A DNA stretch of 64,000 nucleotides from CBDFNN01 sp965250215 (lineage in GTDB: Bacteria > Bacteroidota > Rhodothermia > Rhodothermales > DATKEJ01): positions 1 through 64,000 of the forward strand of contig CBDFNN010000004.1 in assembly GCA_965250215.1 (NCBI GenBank), given 5' to 3'. Position numbers and translations under genes: made by a program. The notes under the pieces are model-generated. The model worked only from the letters and a program-made list of their open reading frames with translations. It had not been told where the DNA came from and ran no database searches. Shown one piece after another: positions 9,044 to 18,083 of this stretch (the stretch's first letter is position 1; each line of letters opens with the position of its first letter).

Positions 9044-9782
9044 AGTTACTTAGAGTGACCGTAAGGTTTTCAAGCTCGATGGTTGAAAGGAGGTTGTCGG
9101 AGCTCCGTAGTTTTGTGCTCTCAAATCCTTCTAGCGGCTGCTCATATTCAGCCTTATGGTTCATATAATCGGCAAAGAGCACGCCTCCAATTCGTCTCAC
9201 GTTGAAGGGGGTTCTGAATCGCGCTCCGCTATTGCTCGTATTGTAATTATAGGCCAAATAGCTCATTCGCTTGCTTTCAGGATCGAACCAAAACATGAAA
9301 ATGTCCTGATAGTCTATTCCTCCTCCTTCTTGTCCAAAGCTGACTTTGACTCTGTGATATTTCTTCCCATCGATTTCTCCCATGCCTTCATAGCTCTTAT
9401 TCACGGCAGGGTCATTAAGCTTGAGTGGTAGATAGGCAAAGTAGACCACTGAGTTGAGGGCTTCGAGAACTATACCCCGCTGTTTTTCGGTAATGGAAAC
9501 GGGGCGACCATCCACCGTGACAATAACTCCTTGGTTATTGAATCTCTCAACAATGGAGTTACCAGCATCGTTCTTATAGGTCCTGGAGTAGTCAAATCTC
9601 CATGCATTTCTGAAAACGGTATGTGCTTTCCCTCTAAAATCGAATTTGACGGTAGCGTTTGTGAGAAGCTCGCTTCCGTGTTCTTGAATCGCAGCGTCTA
9701 CCAGTTCTTGTGCAAGATCATGATCCAGGTTCGTCGAAAGAAATAGAGAGAGGAGTATGACGAGTGAAAGAATGGTCTTCAT
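9042..9782 (-). CDS. Secreted protein, DUF6503-like
   Basis: 246 residues with a clear Sec signal peptide (MKTILSLVILLSLFLS). The mature part begins with AQELVDAAIQEHGSELLTNATVKFDFRGK, which fits the DUF6503 family of Bacteroidota, whose function is unknown; it resembles LolA-type half-barrels that may bind lipid-like ligands. No catalytic motif is seen. It is a single gene; its stop codon abuts the remnant receiver frame. Family assignment is from memory of the N-terminal pattern and is moderate. Confidence 0.65.
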   Translation of the reverse strand: MKTILSLVILLSLFLSTNLDHDLAQELVDAAIQEHGSELLTNATVKFDFRGKAHTVFRNAWRFDYSRTYKNDAGNSIVERFNNQGVIVTVDGRPVSITEKQRGIVLEALNSVVYFAYLPLKLNDPAVNKSYEGMGEIDGKKYHRVKVSFGQEGGGIDYQDIFMFWFDPESKRMSYLAYNYNTSNSGARFRTPFNVRRIGGVLFADYMNHKAEYEQPLEGFESTKLRSSDNLLSTIELENLTVTLSN

Positions 9783-9941
9783 TTGAGAGAAATAGTTTAA
9801 AGCTCAATACTTGGATCTCGAATAGGAATACGACAAGGAATTCGAGAGGGTTACTTCGAACTTAGACCGTTTCGAGTCCCTCTTGTTAAAGAATATCACC
9901 TTGATCTTCTTCGAAACTCTTCACTCGCAACCCGAACTCAC

Positions 9942-11645
9942 TTACAGATCGATGGATGCTAACTCGGCCCTGACACCAGGTTTTTTCTTTCGAGGTTTAG
10001 GAAGCTTTCCGCCTTCTTTGGCCTTTTTGACCGCAGCCTCAACGAAAGAGACAAATAAAGGATGTGGCTTCTGGATCGTCGATTTATACTCCGGATGAAA
10101 CTGAACGCCAACAAACCACGGATGGTCTGGAAGCTCAATAATCTCAACCAAATCTCTCTCTGGATTAAATCCAGTAAACTCCATTCCATTTTCTAGCAGC
10201 TTGTATCTGAGTTCGTTGTTGACCTCGAATCGATGGCGATGTCGCTCCTCAACCTCCAAAGCATCATAAGCTGTGTGGGCCTTTGAATCTGGCCTAATTC
10301 GGCATGCATAAGCACCTAGACGCATAGTGCCGCCTTTATTTTCAATCTTCTTCTGATCGTGCATCATGTCGATGATCGGATATTCCGTGTCCTTGTTAAA
10401 TTCGCTCGAATGTGCCCCTTTCCAGCCGCAGACGTTTCTGGCAAACTCGATAACCGCACATTGCAAACCGAGGCATATACCAAAAAATGGTATTCCGTTT
10501 TCCCGAGCGTACTGAACGGCTTCTATTTTGCCTTCAATACCTCTGTCACCAAATCCTGGCGCAACTAGAATTCCTGAGACTCCTTGAAGGACATCGTCAA
10601 CATTCTCATTGTCCAGATCGTCCGAAAGAATGGCCCTGACTTCAACCTGCACTTGGTTTGCTGCACCAGCCAAGACGAAGCTTTCGGATATTGATTTGTA
10701 GGCATCTTGATGTTCGACGTATTTGCCAACAAGGCCGATTGTCACGCTTCCGCTCGGATTTTTAAGTCGACGCAAAAAATCGATCCACTCCTCCATGTCC
10801 GGTTCAGGCAGTGATCGCTCTTCCAGTGCAATTTCCTCAACAATGTTGAGTCTTTCGCTAACCACCTTTTCGATTCCTTCTTCCTGCAAAAGCAGTGGTA
10901 CTTCATAAATCGACGAGGCATCAAGACAAAGAATCACGGATCGTCGATCCACATTGCAAAAGAGAGCTAATTTATTACGAATATCGTCGTCGATATTCTG
11001 CGAGGCTCGACAGACCAGGATGTCCGGTTGCAGTCCGTATGACAGCAACATTTTGACTGAGTGTTGGGTCGGCTTGGTTTTTAGTTCACCGGCGGCGGCG
11101 AGGTAAGGCAACAGGGTCAAATGAACCGAGCAAGTATTCCAATAGCCCAGTTGTTGTCGCAACTGGCGAATGGCTTCGAGGTAAGGTTGGCTCTCAATGT
11201 CACCCACTGTGCCACCAATTTCTGTAATAACGACATCGTATCGGCCTGAATTTCCGAGCGCCGTCATTCGGCTTTTTATCTCATCGATAATGTGTGGCAC
11301 GACTTGAACGGTTTTTCCTAGATATTCTCCAGCCCGTTCTTTTTTGATTACTTCCCAATAGACCTGACCCGTAGTCACATTGTTGTGCTGGCTCATCGGG
11401 ATACCGAGAAAGCGCTCGTAATGACCAAGGTCGAGATCCGTCTCCGCGGAATCGTCTGTTACAAAAACTTCTCCATGCTCATAGGGATTCATGGTCCCTG
11501 GATCCACGTTTATATATGGATCATATTTTTGAATGGTCACCCGAAGGCCGCGCGCCTCGAGCAGGACGCCAAGCGAAGCTGAAAATATTCCCTTTCCAAG
11601 TGATGACGCAACGCCACCCGTTACGAATACGTATTTAGTTTGCAC
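9942..11645 (-). CDS. pyrG: CTP synthase
   Basis: 567 residues. ATP-dependent amidation of UTP to CTP with glutamine as ammonia source. The N-terminal synthetase half begins TKYVFVTGGVASSLGKGI, followed by DPYINVDPGTMNPYEHGEVF and EIGGTVGDIESQPYLEAIRQ. The C-terminal class I glutamine amidotransferase half has the nucleophile Cys in PFFGICLGLQCAV and the His-Glu pair in GVQFHPEYKS. Length is slightly above the usual 535-550 because of a basic tail of about 20 residues (KAKEGGKLPKPRKKKPG). The ATG at 11645 starts exactly at the conserved N terminus. Confidence 0.98.
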   Translation of the reverse strand: MQTKYVFVTGGVASSLGKGIFSASLGVLLEARGLRVTIQKYDPYINVDPGTMNPYEHGEVFVTDDSAETDLDLGHYERFLGIPMSQHNNVTTGQVYWEVIKKERAGEYLGKTVQVVPHIIDEIKSRMTALGNSGRYDVVITEIGGTVGDIESQPYLEAIRQLRQQLGYWNTCSVHLTLLPYLAAAGELKTKPTQHSVKMLLSYGLQPDILVCRASQNIDDDIRNKLALFCNVDRRSVILCLDASSIYEVPLLLQEEGIEKVVSERLNIVEEIALEERSLPEPDMEEWIDFLRRLKNPSGSVTIGLVGKYVEHQDAYKSISESFVLAGAANQVQVEVRAILSDDLDNENVDDVLQGVSGILVAPGFGDRGIEGKIEAVQYARENGIPFFGICLGLQCAVIEFARNVCGWKGAHSSEFNKDTEYPIIDMMHDQKKIENKGGTMRLGAYACRIRPDSKAHTAYDALEVEERHRHRFEVNNELRYKLLENGMEFTGFNPERDLVEIIELPDHPWFVGVQFHPEYKSTIQKPHPLFVSFVEAAVKKAKEGGKLPKPRKKKPGVRAELASIDL

Positions 11646-12149
11646 GCCGGCTCAGTTTGATCTTTCTTCGTTCTCTCATTCCGTTTCCGTGGTCAAGGAA
11701 TCGGTTTCTGGGATTCGGCGGATGCCGAGTATCTGAATTGGAATTAAATGTACGGAAATCGGGCCAGCTTTTCTGTGAAGAACTTGTCGCTGGGGTCGTT
11801 TCTCCTGTCCCTTGCAGGCAAAATGAGTGATCTGTGTTGAAGGAAGAAATCACAGGGCTGTGGTGAGCGGGTCGCGGGAGACAAGTTCGGAGTCTGAGAG
11901 TCACCGATAAGAAAATCAAAGTCTCTTCGATGACTGTCTCGCTTCTCCTCGCAAACCGCAACCCCTTAACGATTTGTGGTCTGCTGGTTATGAGAGAAGG
12001 TTCGGAAGCTGAAAGTCACGGACAAGAAAGATTAAGGCCATTTCGATTACAGGCAAGGTTCTTTCCTCAAACCGCGACCCTCCCCCCAATTATCCTCTTC
12101 CAAAGAACTACCTAGCTAACCAAACTGACGGTTGAAACTAGCCGCTCTA
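11646..12149. other. 504-bp gene-free spacer upstream of pyrG
   Basis: No credible gene. The short open frames here overlap pyrG or lack any family-like content. The main structure is a tandem pair of about 107-bp imperfect repeats (11859-12081), listed separately. The region nearest pyrG (11650-11850) should contain the pyrG promoter, but no box could be assigned with confidence. Confidence 0.6.
11859..12081. repeat. Tandem pair of about 107-bp repeats able to fold
   Basis: Copy A runs 11859-11965 and copy B 11975-12081, offset 115-116 bp. Matching landmarks are TGTGGT, GTTCGGA(G/A), GCTGA/TCTGA then AGTCAC, and CAAACCGC(A/G)ACCC. Each copy carries complementary outer arms: in A GCGGGTCGCGGGAGA faces TCTCCTCGCAAACCGC, and in B GGTCTGCTGGTTATGAG faces CTCAAACCGCGACCC. 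Copy A also has an inner pairing of GAGAGTCACCGATAAGA with TCTCTTCGATGACTGTCTC. A structured RNA or an intergenic palindromic repeat are both possible. Confidence 0.55.
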
Positions 12150-13010
12150 CTAAGTCTTCCTTGCGACTACCTGCAGTCCTGTACCGGTCTCATTCTCACC
12201 TTTCAAATCGATCCAGTTCAGCAGCATCCCGATGGGATAGACAATAGCATAGTAGAAAGGCAAAACAAGCACAAAGATCATCGATGCGTTCAGCATTTTC
12301 ATAGGTAACTGGACCAAAAACTTCCAGGCAAAGCTCCCTGCGCCACCATAGGAATACATGGCCTTCTCCACTGACAATCCTGCACTTGCCAGCTTCTGCG
12401 TGATCTCCTGGACTCCGTATCCATCACGAACGTGCTCACCAATGAAGCTCTCGTCCGAATCTTGTGATACATCCGAGCCTCCTTGGTCAGAGGGTGTATT
12501 GATGATCACTCTCGCACCATCTTTCATTGAAGACGCAAAGTTCTTGAACACATCAAGATCCTCTAGAATGTGCTCCATGACATCTATGCAGACAATCAGA
12601 TCGACCTTTTCGTCCGTGACAAAATTGACAAGGTCCGCTTCTTGAAATCGAATTCGATTTGACAATCCTAATTGCTCTACAAAAATCTCGGCATCATTCA
12701 AGTAGTCTTGTTTAACATCGACTGCAAGGATCTCCGCTTCAGGGATCGTTTTCAGAATATGGTAAGAATGCTGCGCAAACCCAGTCCCGGCATCAAGCAC
12801 TTTAAAGGTCCCCGATCCGCGTGTCCCTGTTACTTCCTTAATCGATCTCCGGACATACCAATTCCTGAGAAAAACAGTTTGAATGATAAAGTAAAAGATG
12901 CGGCGAAAGAATGGCTTTCCCTTAACGACGGCCCCAATTTTGTCTTTTATCGGATCGTAATCCAAGCTAGTCAATCCTGTCTTTGAGGTCCAGTCGCCGG
13001 TTGTCTTCAA
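12150..13010 (-). CDS. Class I SAM-dependent methyltransferase with C-terminal membrane segment
   Basis: Up to 286 residues. The SAM-binding signature is TFKVLDAGTGFAQHSY (motif I), followed by EILAVDVKQDYL, DLIVCIDVMEHILED and GARVIINTPS. A hydrophobic stretch near the end (MIFVLVLPFYYAIVYPIGML) suggests membrane anchoring, fitting a lipid-linked or cell-surface substrate. No ATG start exists: the frame opens with TTG at 13010 (44-bp overlap with the upstream glycosyltransferase) or TTG at 12974 or 12965 close to that gene's stop. It is coupled to the GT2 gene, so a joint role in glycolipid or polysaccharide modification is inferred; substrate unknown. Confidence 0.8.
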   Translation of the reverse strand: MKTTGDWTSKTGLTSLDYDPIKDKIGAVVKGKPFFRRIFYFIIQTVFLRNWYVRRSIKEVTGTRGSGTFKVLDAGTGFAQHSYHILKTIPEAEILAVDVKQDYLNDAEIFVEQLGLSNRIRFQEADLVNFVTDEKVDLIVCIDVMEHILEDLDVFKNFASSMKDGARVIINTPSDQGGSDVSQDSDESFIGEHVRDGYGVQEITQKLASAGLSVEKAMYSYGGAGSFAWKFLVQLPMKMLNASMIFVLVLPFYYAIVYPIGMLLNWIDLKGENETGTGLQVVARKT

Positions 13011-13893
13011 GTCGAGTTCGAGCGATCATTTCGCCTAGCAATCCTGTTACAAAAAGAATGACTCCCAAAAGGATGAGGAGTATGCCGAGAAAAAGTAAGG
13101 GCCTACGACCTATCGGCTTGCCGTAGAATATTTTTTCAACTGACAAGTACAGCGATATCAAAAACCCTCCAGCAAATGAGAGTGATCCAAGCGATCCAAA
13201 GAGCTGCATTGGGCGGGCTGCGAATCGCGTCAAAAACATTACGGTGATCAAATCTAGGAAGCCAGTTATATATCGGCCAAAACCAAACTTTGTCTTGCCG
13301 TATTTCCTCGGATGATGCTTTACCGGAAGCTCTGTAATTTTGGCATATCCCTCCCACTTTGCCAACAAGGGGATGTATCTGTGTAGCTCACTGTACAAGC
13401 GGACAGACTTTGCCACTTCGCTTCGATATACCTTCAATCCACAATTGAAATCATGCAGCTTGATGCCAGAAAGCGTCCTCGTGACGAAGTTGAAAAACTT
13501 ACTAGGGATACGTTTTTCTAGCGGATCGTGTCGCTTCTTTTTCCAGCCGCTGACGAGGTCATAACCTTCTTCTAATTTGTCTAGGAGATTGGGGATTTCG
13601 AGTGGGTCATCCTGTAGATCGGCATCCATTGTGGCGACATAGGTCCCAGATGCTTTTTCGAATCCGGCCGAGAGTGCCGCTGATTTTCCATAATTCCGTC
13701 TGAATCGAAGTCCCTTGACTCGTGAGTCTTTCTTACTCAGGGACTGAACGACCTCCCAGGAATCGTCTGAAGAGCCGTCATCGATAAAGCAAATCTCGAA
13801 GCTCCGATTTGAAGCCTCCATCGCTTCAACGATCTGTGAATGAAGCTCGGTCAGTGACTCCTCCTCGTTCAGAAGAGGTATCACGATGGACAC
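12967..13893 (-). CDS. Family 2 glycosyltransferase, DPM1/GtrB-like with two membrane helices
   Basis: 308 residues. The GT-A domain has VIPLLNEEESL, CFIDDGSSDDSW, KSAALSAGFEKASG, and the DADLQDDP nucleotide/metal motif. Two C-terminal membrane segments follow (about 230-250 and 265-290), as in polyprenyl-phosphate hexosyl transferases such as GtrB and ArnC. It likely loads a sugar onto undecaprenyl phosphate at the inner membrane. The only plausible start in frame is GTG at 13893 because a TAA lies about 30 bp upstream with no ATG. Overlaps the methyltransferase gene. Confidence 0.87.
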   Translation of the reverse strand: MSIVIPLLNEEESLTELHSQIVEAMEASNRSFEICFIDDGSSDDSWEVVQSLSKKDSRVKGLRFRRNYGKSAALSAGFEKASGTYVATMDADLQDDPLEIPNLLDKLEEGYDLVSGWKKKRHDPLEKRIPSKFFNFVTRTLSGIKLHDFNCGLKVYRSEVAKSVRLYSELHRYIPLLAKWEGYAKITELPVKHHPRKYGKTKFGFGRYITGFLDLITVMFLTRFAARPMQLFGSLGSLSFAGGFLISLYLSVEKIFYGKPIGRRPLLFLGILLILLGVILFVTGLLGEMIARTRLEDNRRLDLKDRID

Positions 13894-13954
13894 ATTTGCT
13901 ATGGGAGAGTTAGATGGGATTACTTATGCTGATGTCTTAGATCTATTGGACGAA

Positions 13955-13987
13955 CTAGAGGCTAGAGGCTAGAGGCTAGAGGCTAGA
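13955..13987. repeat. Heptamer tandem array, unit GAGGCTA (about 4.7 copies)
   Basis: A short perfect array in the 153-bp spacer, about 60 bp past the gyrB stop codon and 60 bp before the glycosyltransferase start. The same unit occurs on the opposite strand at 40817-40832. Confidence 0.9.
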
Positions 13988-14046
13988 AAAATAACAATCA
14001 CTAAACTCCAAACAAAAGACTCCCAGTCGAAACTCGTATCTGAGTT

Positions 14047-16008
14047 TTAAACGTCGATGGTCGCGTACTTCGCATTCAACTCGATAAATCGTCGACGAGG
14101 CTCTACCGCATCTCCCATGAGGGTCCTGAAAGTTCTGTCAGCTGCCGCGGCATCCTCAACCGTAACAATCATCAAAGAACGGGTCTCCGGATTCATCGTC
14201 GTATTCCACAACTGCTCTGGATTCATCTCACCGAGACCTTTATAACGCTGGATATGCACATTACCTTTCCCGGGTGCATTCTCTTCAAAATCGGCAATGG
14301 TTGCATTCATTTCCTCATCGCTCCAGCAATATTTCTGCTTCTTTCCCTTTTTCACTTTGTACAGAGGCGGTAGGGCTATATATACATTCCCGTTTTCCAC
14401 AAGAGGCGTCAAATGACGATAAATAAAAGTCAGCAATAGCGTCCTAATGTGGGCACCATCAACATCAGCATCCGTCATGACGATTAACTTGTGATAACGA
14501 AGCTTCTCTAATTGAAAGTCTTCCCCACCAATACCCGTACCGAGGGCTGTGATGATGTTTTTGATCTCTTCGTTCTCAAGAATCCTGTCCAGTCTGGCTT
14601 TTTCGACGTTCAGAATCTTTCCTCTCAAAGGAAGAATGGCTTGGAAATGTCTATCTCTTCCCTGCTTGGCTGAACCACCGGCAGAGTCACCCTCCACTAG
14701 GTAAATCTCGCATTCCTCAGCTACTTTCGAAGAACAGTCAGCAAGTTTGCCGGGTAATCCTCCGCCGGCAAAGGCGTTTTTTCTTTGGACCAACTCGCGC
14801 GCATTTCTGGCAGCAACACGTGCCTGAGCGGAAACCAAGATCTTATCGATAATCTTCTTGAATTCCTTTGGATTGTCATCAGCCCAATTCTGCAGCTTGT
14901 CGCTTAGGAGGGATTCGACAGCACCTTGCACTTCGGAGTTTCCAAGCTTTGTCTTTGTCTGGCCCTCAAACTGAGGCTCACCAACTTTGATCGACAGCAC
15001 AGCTGTCAGTCCTTCTCTGAAGTCATCTCCCGTTAATTCGGTCTTCGAGTTTTTCAGAAGACCCGACTTATCCGCATGATTTTTTAAGGTCCTTGTCAGC
15101 GCTCTCCTGAATCCGGAGATATGCGTTCCTCCTTCATGCGTATTGATGTTGTTCACGAAGCTCAACACATTCTCAGCGTAGCCGGTGTTGTATCGCATAG
15201 CTAGCTCGATTGGCACACCATTGCTTTCGCCGTCCACTGAGATCATCGTACTGTGGATGTGGGTCCTAGAATCGTCTAGGTAATCAACGAATTCTCCGAG
15301 TCCTCCTTCGAAAATGAACTCTTCCCTAATTACCGGGTCCTCTCGGAGGTCTTCGATCGATATTCTCACATTCCGGTTCAGATAGGCCAGTTCACGCAAG
15401 CGCTCGGCTAGGATGTCAAATCGATATTCTGTCGATTTGAAGATCGAGGCATCTGGGTAAAATCGAACAGTGGTTCCTCGTTTGTCATCGTCGGACATCT
15501 CCCCTATTTGTCTGACATCATATTTAGGAATACCGATACTGTATTCCTGATCGTAAATTTTTCCGTCTCGCCGAACAGTAGCTGTCAATTTTGAAGACAA
15601 AGCATTTACACAGGAGACACCGACTCCGTGAAGACCTCCAGATACTTTATAGGAGTCCTTGTCAAACTTTCCACCAGCATGCAGAACGGTCATAACGACC
15701 TCCAATGCAGGCTTCCCCTCTGTGGGATGAATATCCACTGGAATACCCCTGCCATTATCAACAACCGTGACAGAGCCGTCTTCTTCAAGCGTGACGGAGA
15801 TTTCAGTGGCGTAGCCAGCCATGGCCTCGTCAATTGAGTTGTCGACTACCTCATATACCAAGTGATGAAGACCTCTGGATCCGATGTCTCCAATGTACAT
15901 CGCCGGTCTTTTTCTTACGGCTTCGAGTCCCTCAAGAACCTGGATCGATGAGGCCTCATAGTTACCGTTTGAAGTTTGCTTCTTCTCTTCTTTTTCCTTG
16001 TCGCTCAT
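14047..16008 (-). CDS. gyrB: DNA gyrase subunit B
   Basis: 653 residues. ATPase subunit of gyrase, which introduces negative supercoils. GHKL ATPase domain: YEVVDNSIDEAMAGY, VVDNGRGIPVDIHP and GGLHGVGVSCVNALS. The transducer domain follows, then the TOPRIM domain with VEGDSAGGSAKQGRDRHF and MTDADVDGAHIRTLLL. The C-terminal QRYKGLGEMNPEQLWNTTM block is the GyrA-binding region. The YIGDIGSRGLHHL start and RRRFIELNAKY end favour GyrB over ParE. The start at 16008 leaves a charged Lys/Glu extension of about 18 residues. No dnaA, recF or origin features are nearby. Confidence 0.97.
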   Translation of the reverse strand: MSDKEKEEKKQTSNGNYEASSIQVLEGLEAVRKRPAMYIGDIGSRGLHHLVYEVVDNSIDEAMAGYATEISVTLEEDGSVTVVDNGRGIPVDIHPTEGKPALEVVMTVLHAGGKFDKDSYKVSGGLHGVGVSCVNALSSKLTATVRRDGKIYDQEYSIGIPKYDVRQIGEMSDDDKRGTTVRFYPDASIFKSTEYRFDILAERLRELAYLNRNVRISIEDLREDPVIREEFIFEGGLGEFVDYLDDSRTHIHSTMISVDGESNGVPIELAMRYNTGYAENVLSFVNNINTHEGGTHISGFRRALTRTLKNHADKSGLLKNSKTELTGDDFREGLTAVLSIKVGEPQFEGQTKTKLGNSEVQGAVESLLSDKLQNWADDNPKEFKKIIDKILVSAQARVAARNARELVQRKNAFAGGGLPGKLADCSSKVAEECEIYLVEGDSAGGSAKQGRDRHFQAILPLRGKILNVEKARLDRILENEEIKNIITALGTGIGGEDFQLEKLRYHKLIVMTDADVDGAHIRTLLLTFIYRHLTPLVENGNVYIALPPLYKVKKGKKQKYCWSDEEMNATIADFEENAPGKGNVHIQRYKGLGEMNPEQLWNTTMNPETRSLMIVTVEDAAAADRTFRTLMGDAVEPRRRFIELNAKYATIDV

Positions 16009-16076
16009 TAAGCTGTCAGTAATCTAAAAGTCATTTGTTGAATTCGAAAATGCCTTCCAACCGCTTGATTTAGGCC

Positions 16077-16712
16077 TTACTTCGCAACCAAATCTAACAA
16101 TGTTATTTCACACAACTCTAGATAAGAGTCTAGCTCAGCAAGCAGGTCTTGGGTATCGGAAATATACTCCTCAGGAGAGTCCGATTGGATGGAGTTTAGA
16201 CGAGATTCCAGAATTCTACAATCTTCCACAAGTACTTCATTTATTGATGGATAGAGAGCTTGCAGATCCATATGCAGTCGTGATATCTCTGATTTCAATT
16301 CGCTTGCTAGCCAAACGGAGCTAATTGGCTTGATTTCCTGAGCTTCATCAATTCCGCTCTTCCTGTTTAGGATGATCGCGATGGACCGAGAAAGGTCGTT
16401 ACATTGCTCCACGGATAGAAGGGCGTCGGTAAGTTCTTCGACTTCTGAATTATCTCCACGACCCTTTCTAGCGGAGGAATTTTTGAGATAGCCGGTAGCG
16501 GCGGATAATACTCCGATTAGACTAATTATGGGGCCGGTGTAGCGAATCAAAACGACATGAGAATGAGATGCGAGGGTTGGGTTTAGTTGAACTTCGTAGT
16601 TACTAGGGAGATCCGCTGGTACAACACCTTTCTTGGTGCTCATTTTGCGTCGACTATTCAACCGCACTCCCCCCTTAATTGACCAAATCTTTGAGGATGA
16701 TGCTTCTAGCAC
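16077..16712 (-). CDS. Hypothetical protein with one membrane segment
   Basis: 211 residues, not recognised. A hydrophobic segment near residue 55-75 (VVLIRYTGPIISLIGVLSAA) is followed by a mostly helical, acidic C-terminal domain (long Leu/Glu-rich runs such as LASELKSEISRLHMDLQAL). Translation may start at the internal ATG at 16643 (MSTKKGVVPADLP), which would remove 23 Arg/Ser-rich residues. It lies 68 bp upstream of gyrB in the same direction and may share its transcript. The divergent lipase gene starts 116 bp away. Confidence 0.6.
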   Translation of the reverse strand: MLEASSSKIWSIKGGVRLNSRRKMSTKKGVVPADLPSNYEVQLNPTLASHSHVVLIRYTGPIISLIGVLSAATGYLKNSSARKGRGDNSEVEELTDALLSVEQCNDLSRSIAIILNRKSGIDEAQEIKPISSVWLASELKSEISRLHMDLQALYPSINEVLVEDCRILESRLNSIQSDSPEEYISDTQDLLAELDSYLELCEITLLDLVAK

Positions 16713-16827
16713 AGGATTTTCTGGACTGTCAAAAAGGGTGAGATTGATTACGTTTTCAGAGGCTCATGGCGAACGAAACATTTAAGGAGAAGTACGTAGA
16801 TCTAAGACGATCGCAACTGATTCTATT

Positions 16828-17607
16828 GTGAAGCTACTCTCCTTCCTTTTCTTACTGAGCTACCTAGTCTTGTCTCCTATTCAGGAGTCAATTGTGCTCC
16901 CGCACATCGAAGAGAATCGGGATGTGAGTGCTCTAGCAGACACGACGATTGTCAATGACTATGTCTTTCTGCTCCACGGAATGGCAAGATCTAGCGGATC
17001 GATGGAGAAGATTGAAGAGTATCTTAGCGAAAAGGGCTACTCCGTATTCAATGAGGGCTACCCATCTAGAAAGCTTTCTGTCGAAATGATTGTTGACTCA
17101 ATCGTTGTTCATCAAATCAGAAGTTTGGATTTGGATGAGGGTCAGAAGATCAGCTTTGTGACACACTCCCTTGGCGGCATTGTCGTTCGCTACCTTCTAC
17201 AAGAATATCCAGACTTGCCGGTGAATCGAGTAGTCATGCTCAGTCCGCCAAATAAGGGCTCAGAGTTGGTTGACACTTTTCGCAAGGTGCCTTTCCTTGC
17301 TCGGAATATTAACGGCCCAGCCTTTTTCCAATTGAGTACAGACGAGGATAGTTTTGTAAATCAGCTCGGCCCTATAAGCAATGAGTGCGGTATCATCGCG
17401 GGAACTAAGACATGGAATGCATTTTACTCCAACATTATTCCAGGTAGCGACGATGGCAAGGTGTCCGTGGATAGCGCCAAACTCGAGGGGATGAAAGATT
17501 TTCTTGAGGTCGAGGCAAATCACACCTTCATCATGAAGAATGAAGACGTGATCGAGCAGACTCTTCATTTCATTGAGTACGGTGAGTTCGAGCACATTGA
17601 AACCTAG
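16828..17607 (+). CDS. Secreted alpha/beta-hydrolase, lipase-like
   Basis: 259 residues starting at a GTG, with a signal peptide (MKLLSFLFLLSYLVLS). The alpha/beta-hydrolase fold is shown by the oxyanion strand VFLLHGMARSSGSME, the nucleophile elbow FVTHSLGGIVVRYLL (Ser in H-S-L-G-G), SDDGKVSVDSA with the acidic residue, and a C-terminal His in ANHTFIM. This set resembles PGAP1/triacylglycerol-lipase-type esterases. Probable extracytoplasmic esterase or lipase; substrate unknown. Its stop codon (TAG) is 8 bp from the stop of the convergent arfB gene. Confidence 0.85.
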   Translation: MKLLSFLFLLSYLVLSPIQESIVLPHIEENRDVSALADTTIVNDYVFLLHGMARSSGSMEKIEEYLSEKGYSVFNEGYPSRKLSVEMIVDSIVVHQIRSLDLDEGQKISFVTHSLGGIVVRYLLQEYPDLPVNRVVMLSPPNKGSELVDTFRKVPFLARNINGPAFFQLSTDEDSFVNQLGPISNECGIIAGTKTWNAFYSNIIPGSDDGKVSVDSAKLEGMKDFLEVEANHTFIMKNEDVIEQTLHFIEYGEFEHIET

Positions 17608-17614
17608 GGGCTAA

Positions 17615-18028
17615 CTACTCATCTCGGCCCACCGACTTTCGAAGGATTTTAGTCTTCCCTCTTCTAGACTTGCTATCAAGTCTCCTTTTTTTGGACGCAA
17701 AGGTTGGCTTTGTATTCTTTCTCTTTTTCCTCGTCTTAGAGTATTTGCCAATCAACTTTTCGAGTCGCTCACGAGCCTCTTTCCTGTTCTTCTCCTGCGT
17801 CCGATGTTTTTGAGACTTGATGATCAGAACACCGTCCTTGGTAATTCTGCTGTCACCGGATTCTAGAATCCTGTCTTTGACACGATTGGTAAGCGATGAT
17901 TTCTCAATATCAAAACGAAGATGAATAGCTGTCGCCACCTTGTTCACATTTTGACCACCAGCCCCCTGTGAACGGACCGCTGTCATTTCAATTTCCGACT
18001 CCGATATTTTGAACTTTTTCTCTGCCAT
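17615..18028 (-). CDS. arfB: Alternative ribosome-rescue factor ArfB (YaeJ)
   Basis: 137 residues. A codon-independent release factor that hydrolyses peptidyl-tRNA on ribosomes stalled without a stop codon. The catalytic GGQ motif is in TAVRSQGAGGQNVNKVATAI, and the C-terminal tail is strongly basic (many Lys and Arg in the last 55 residues), as required for binding the empty mRNA channel. Length matches the family. Convergent with the lipase gene and divergent from the methyltransferase gene. Confidence 0.95.
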   Translation of the reverse strand: MAEKKFKISESEIEMTAVRSQGAGGQNVNKVATAIHLRFDIEKSSLTNRVKDRILESGDSRITKDGVLIIKSQKHRTQEKNRKEARERLEKLIGKYSKTRKKRKNTKPTFASKKRRLDSKSRRGKTKILRKSVGRDE

Positions 18029-18083
18029 CTCTTCTTAATCATGATAATACAAACAATTTGGATGCTCCATCGTGGAAGCCTTC

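Noticed and set aside
11635..11961. 108-codon minus-strand frame upstream of pyrG
   Set aside because: It overlaps the pyrG start, has no family-like pattern and runs across the structured repeat.
15205..15235. Sigma-54-like TGGCAC...TTGC sequence
   Set aside because: It lies inside gyrB and the GG-to-GC spacing is one base short of the required 10.
14047..16008. Replication origin near gyrB
   Set aside because: No dnaA, dnaN or recF genes and no cluster of DnaA boxes were seen in the flanks.
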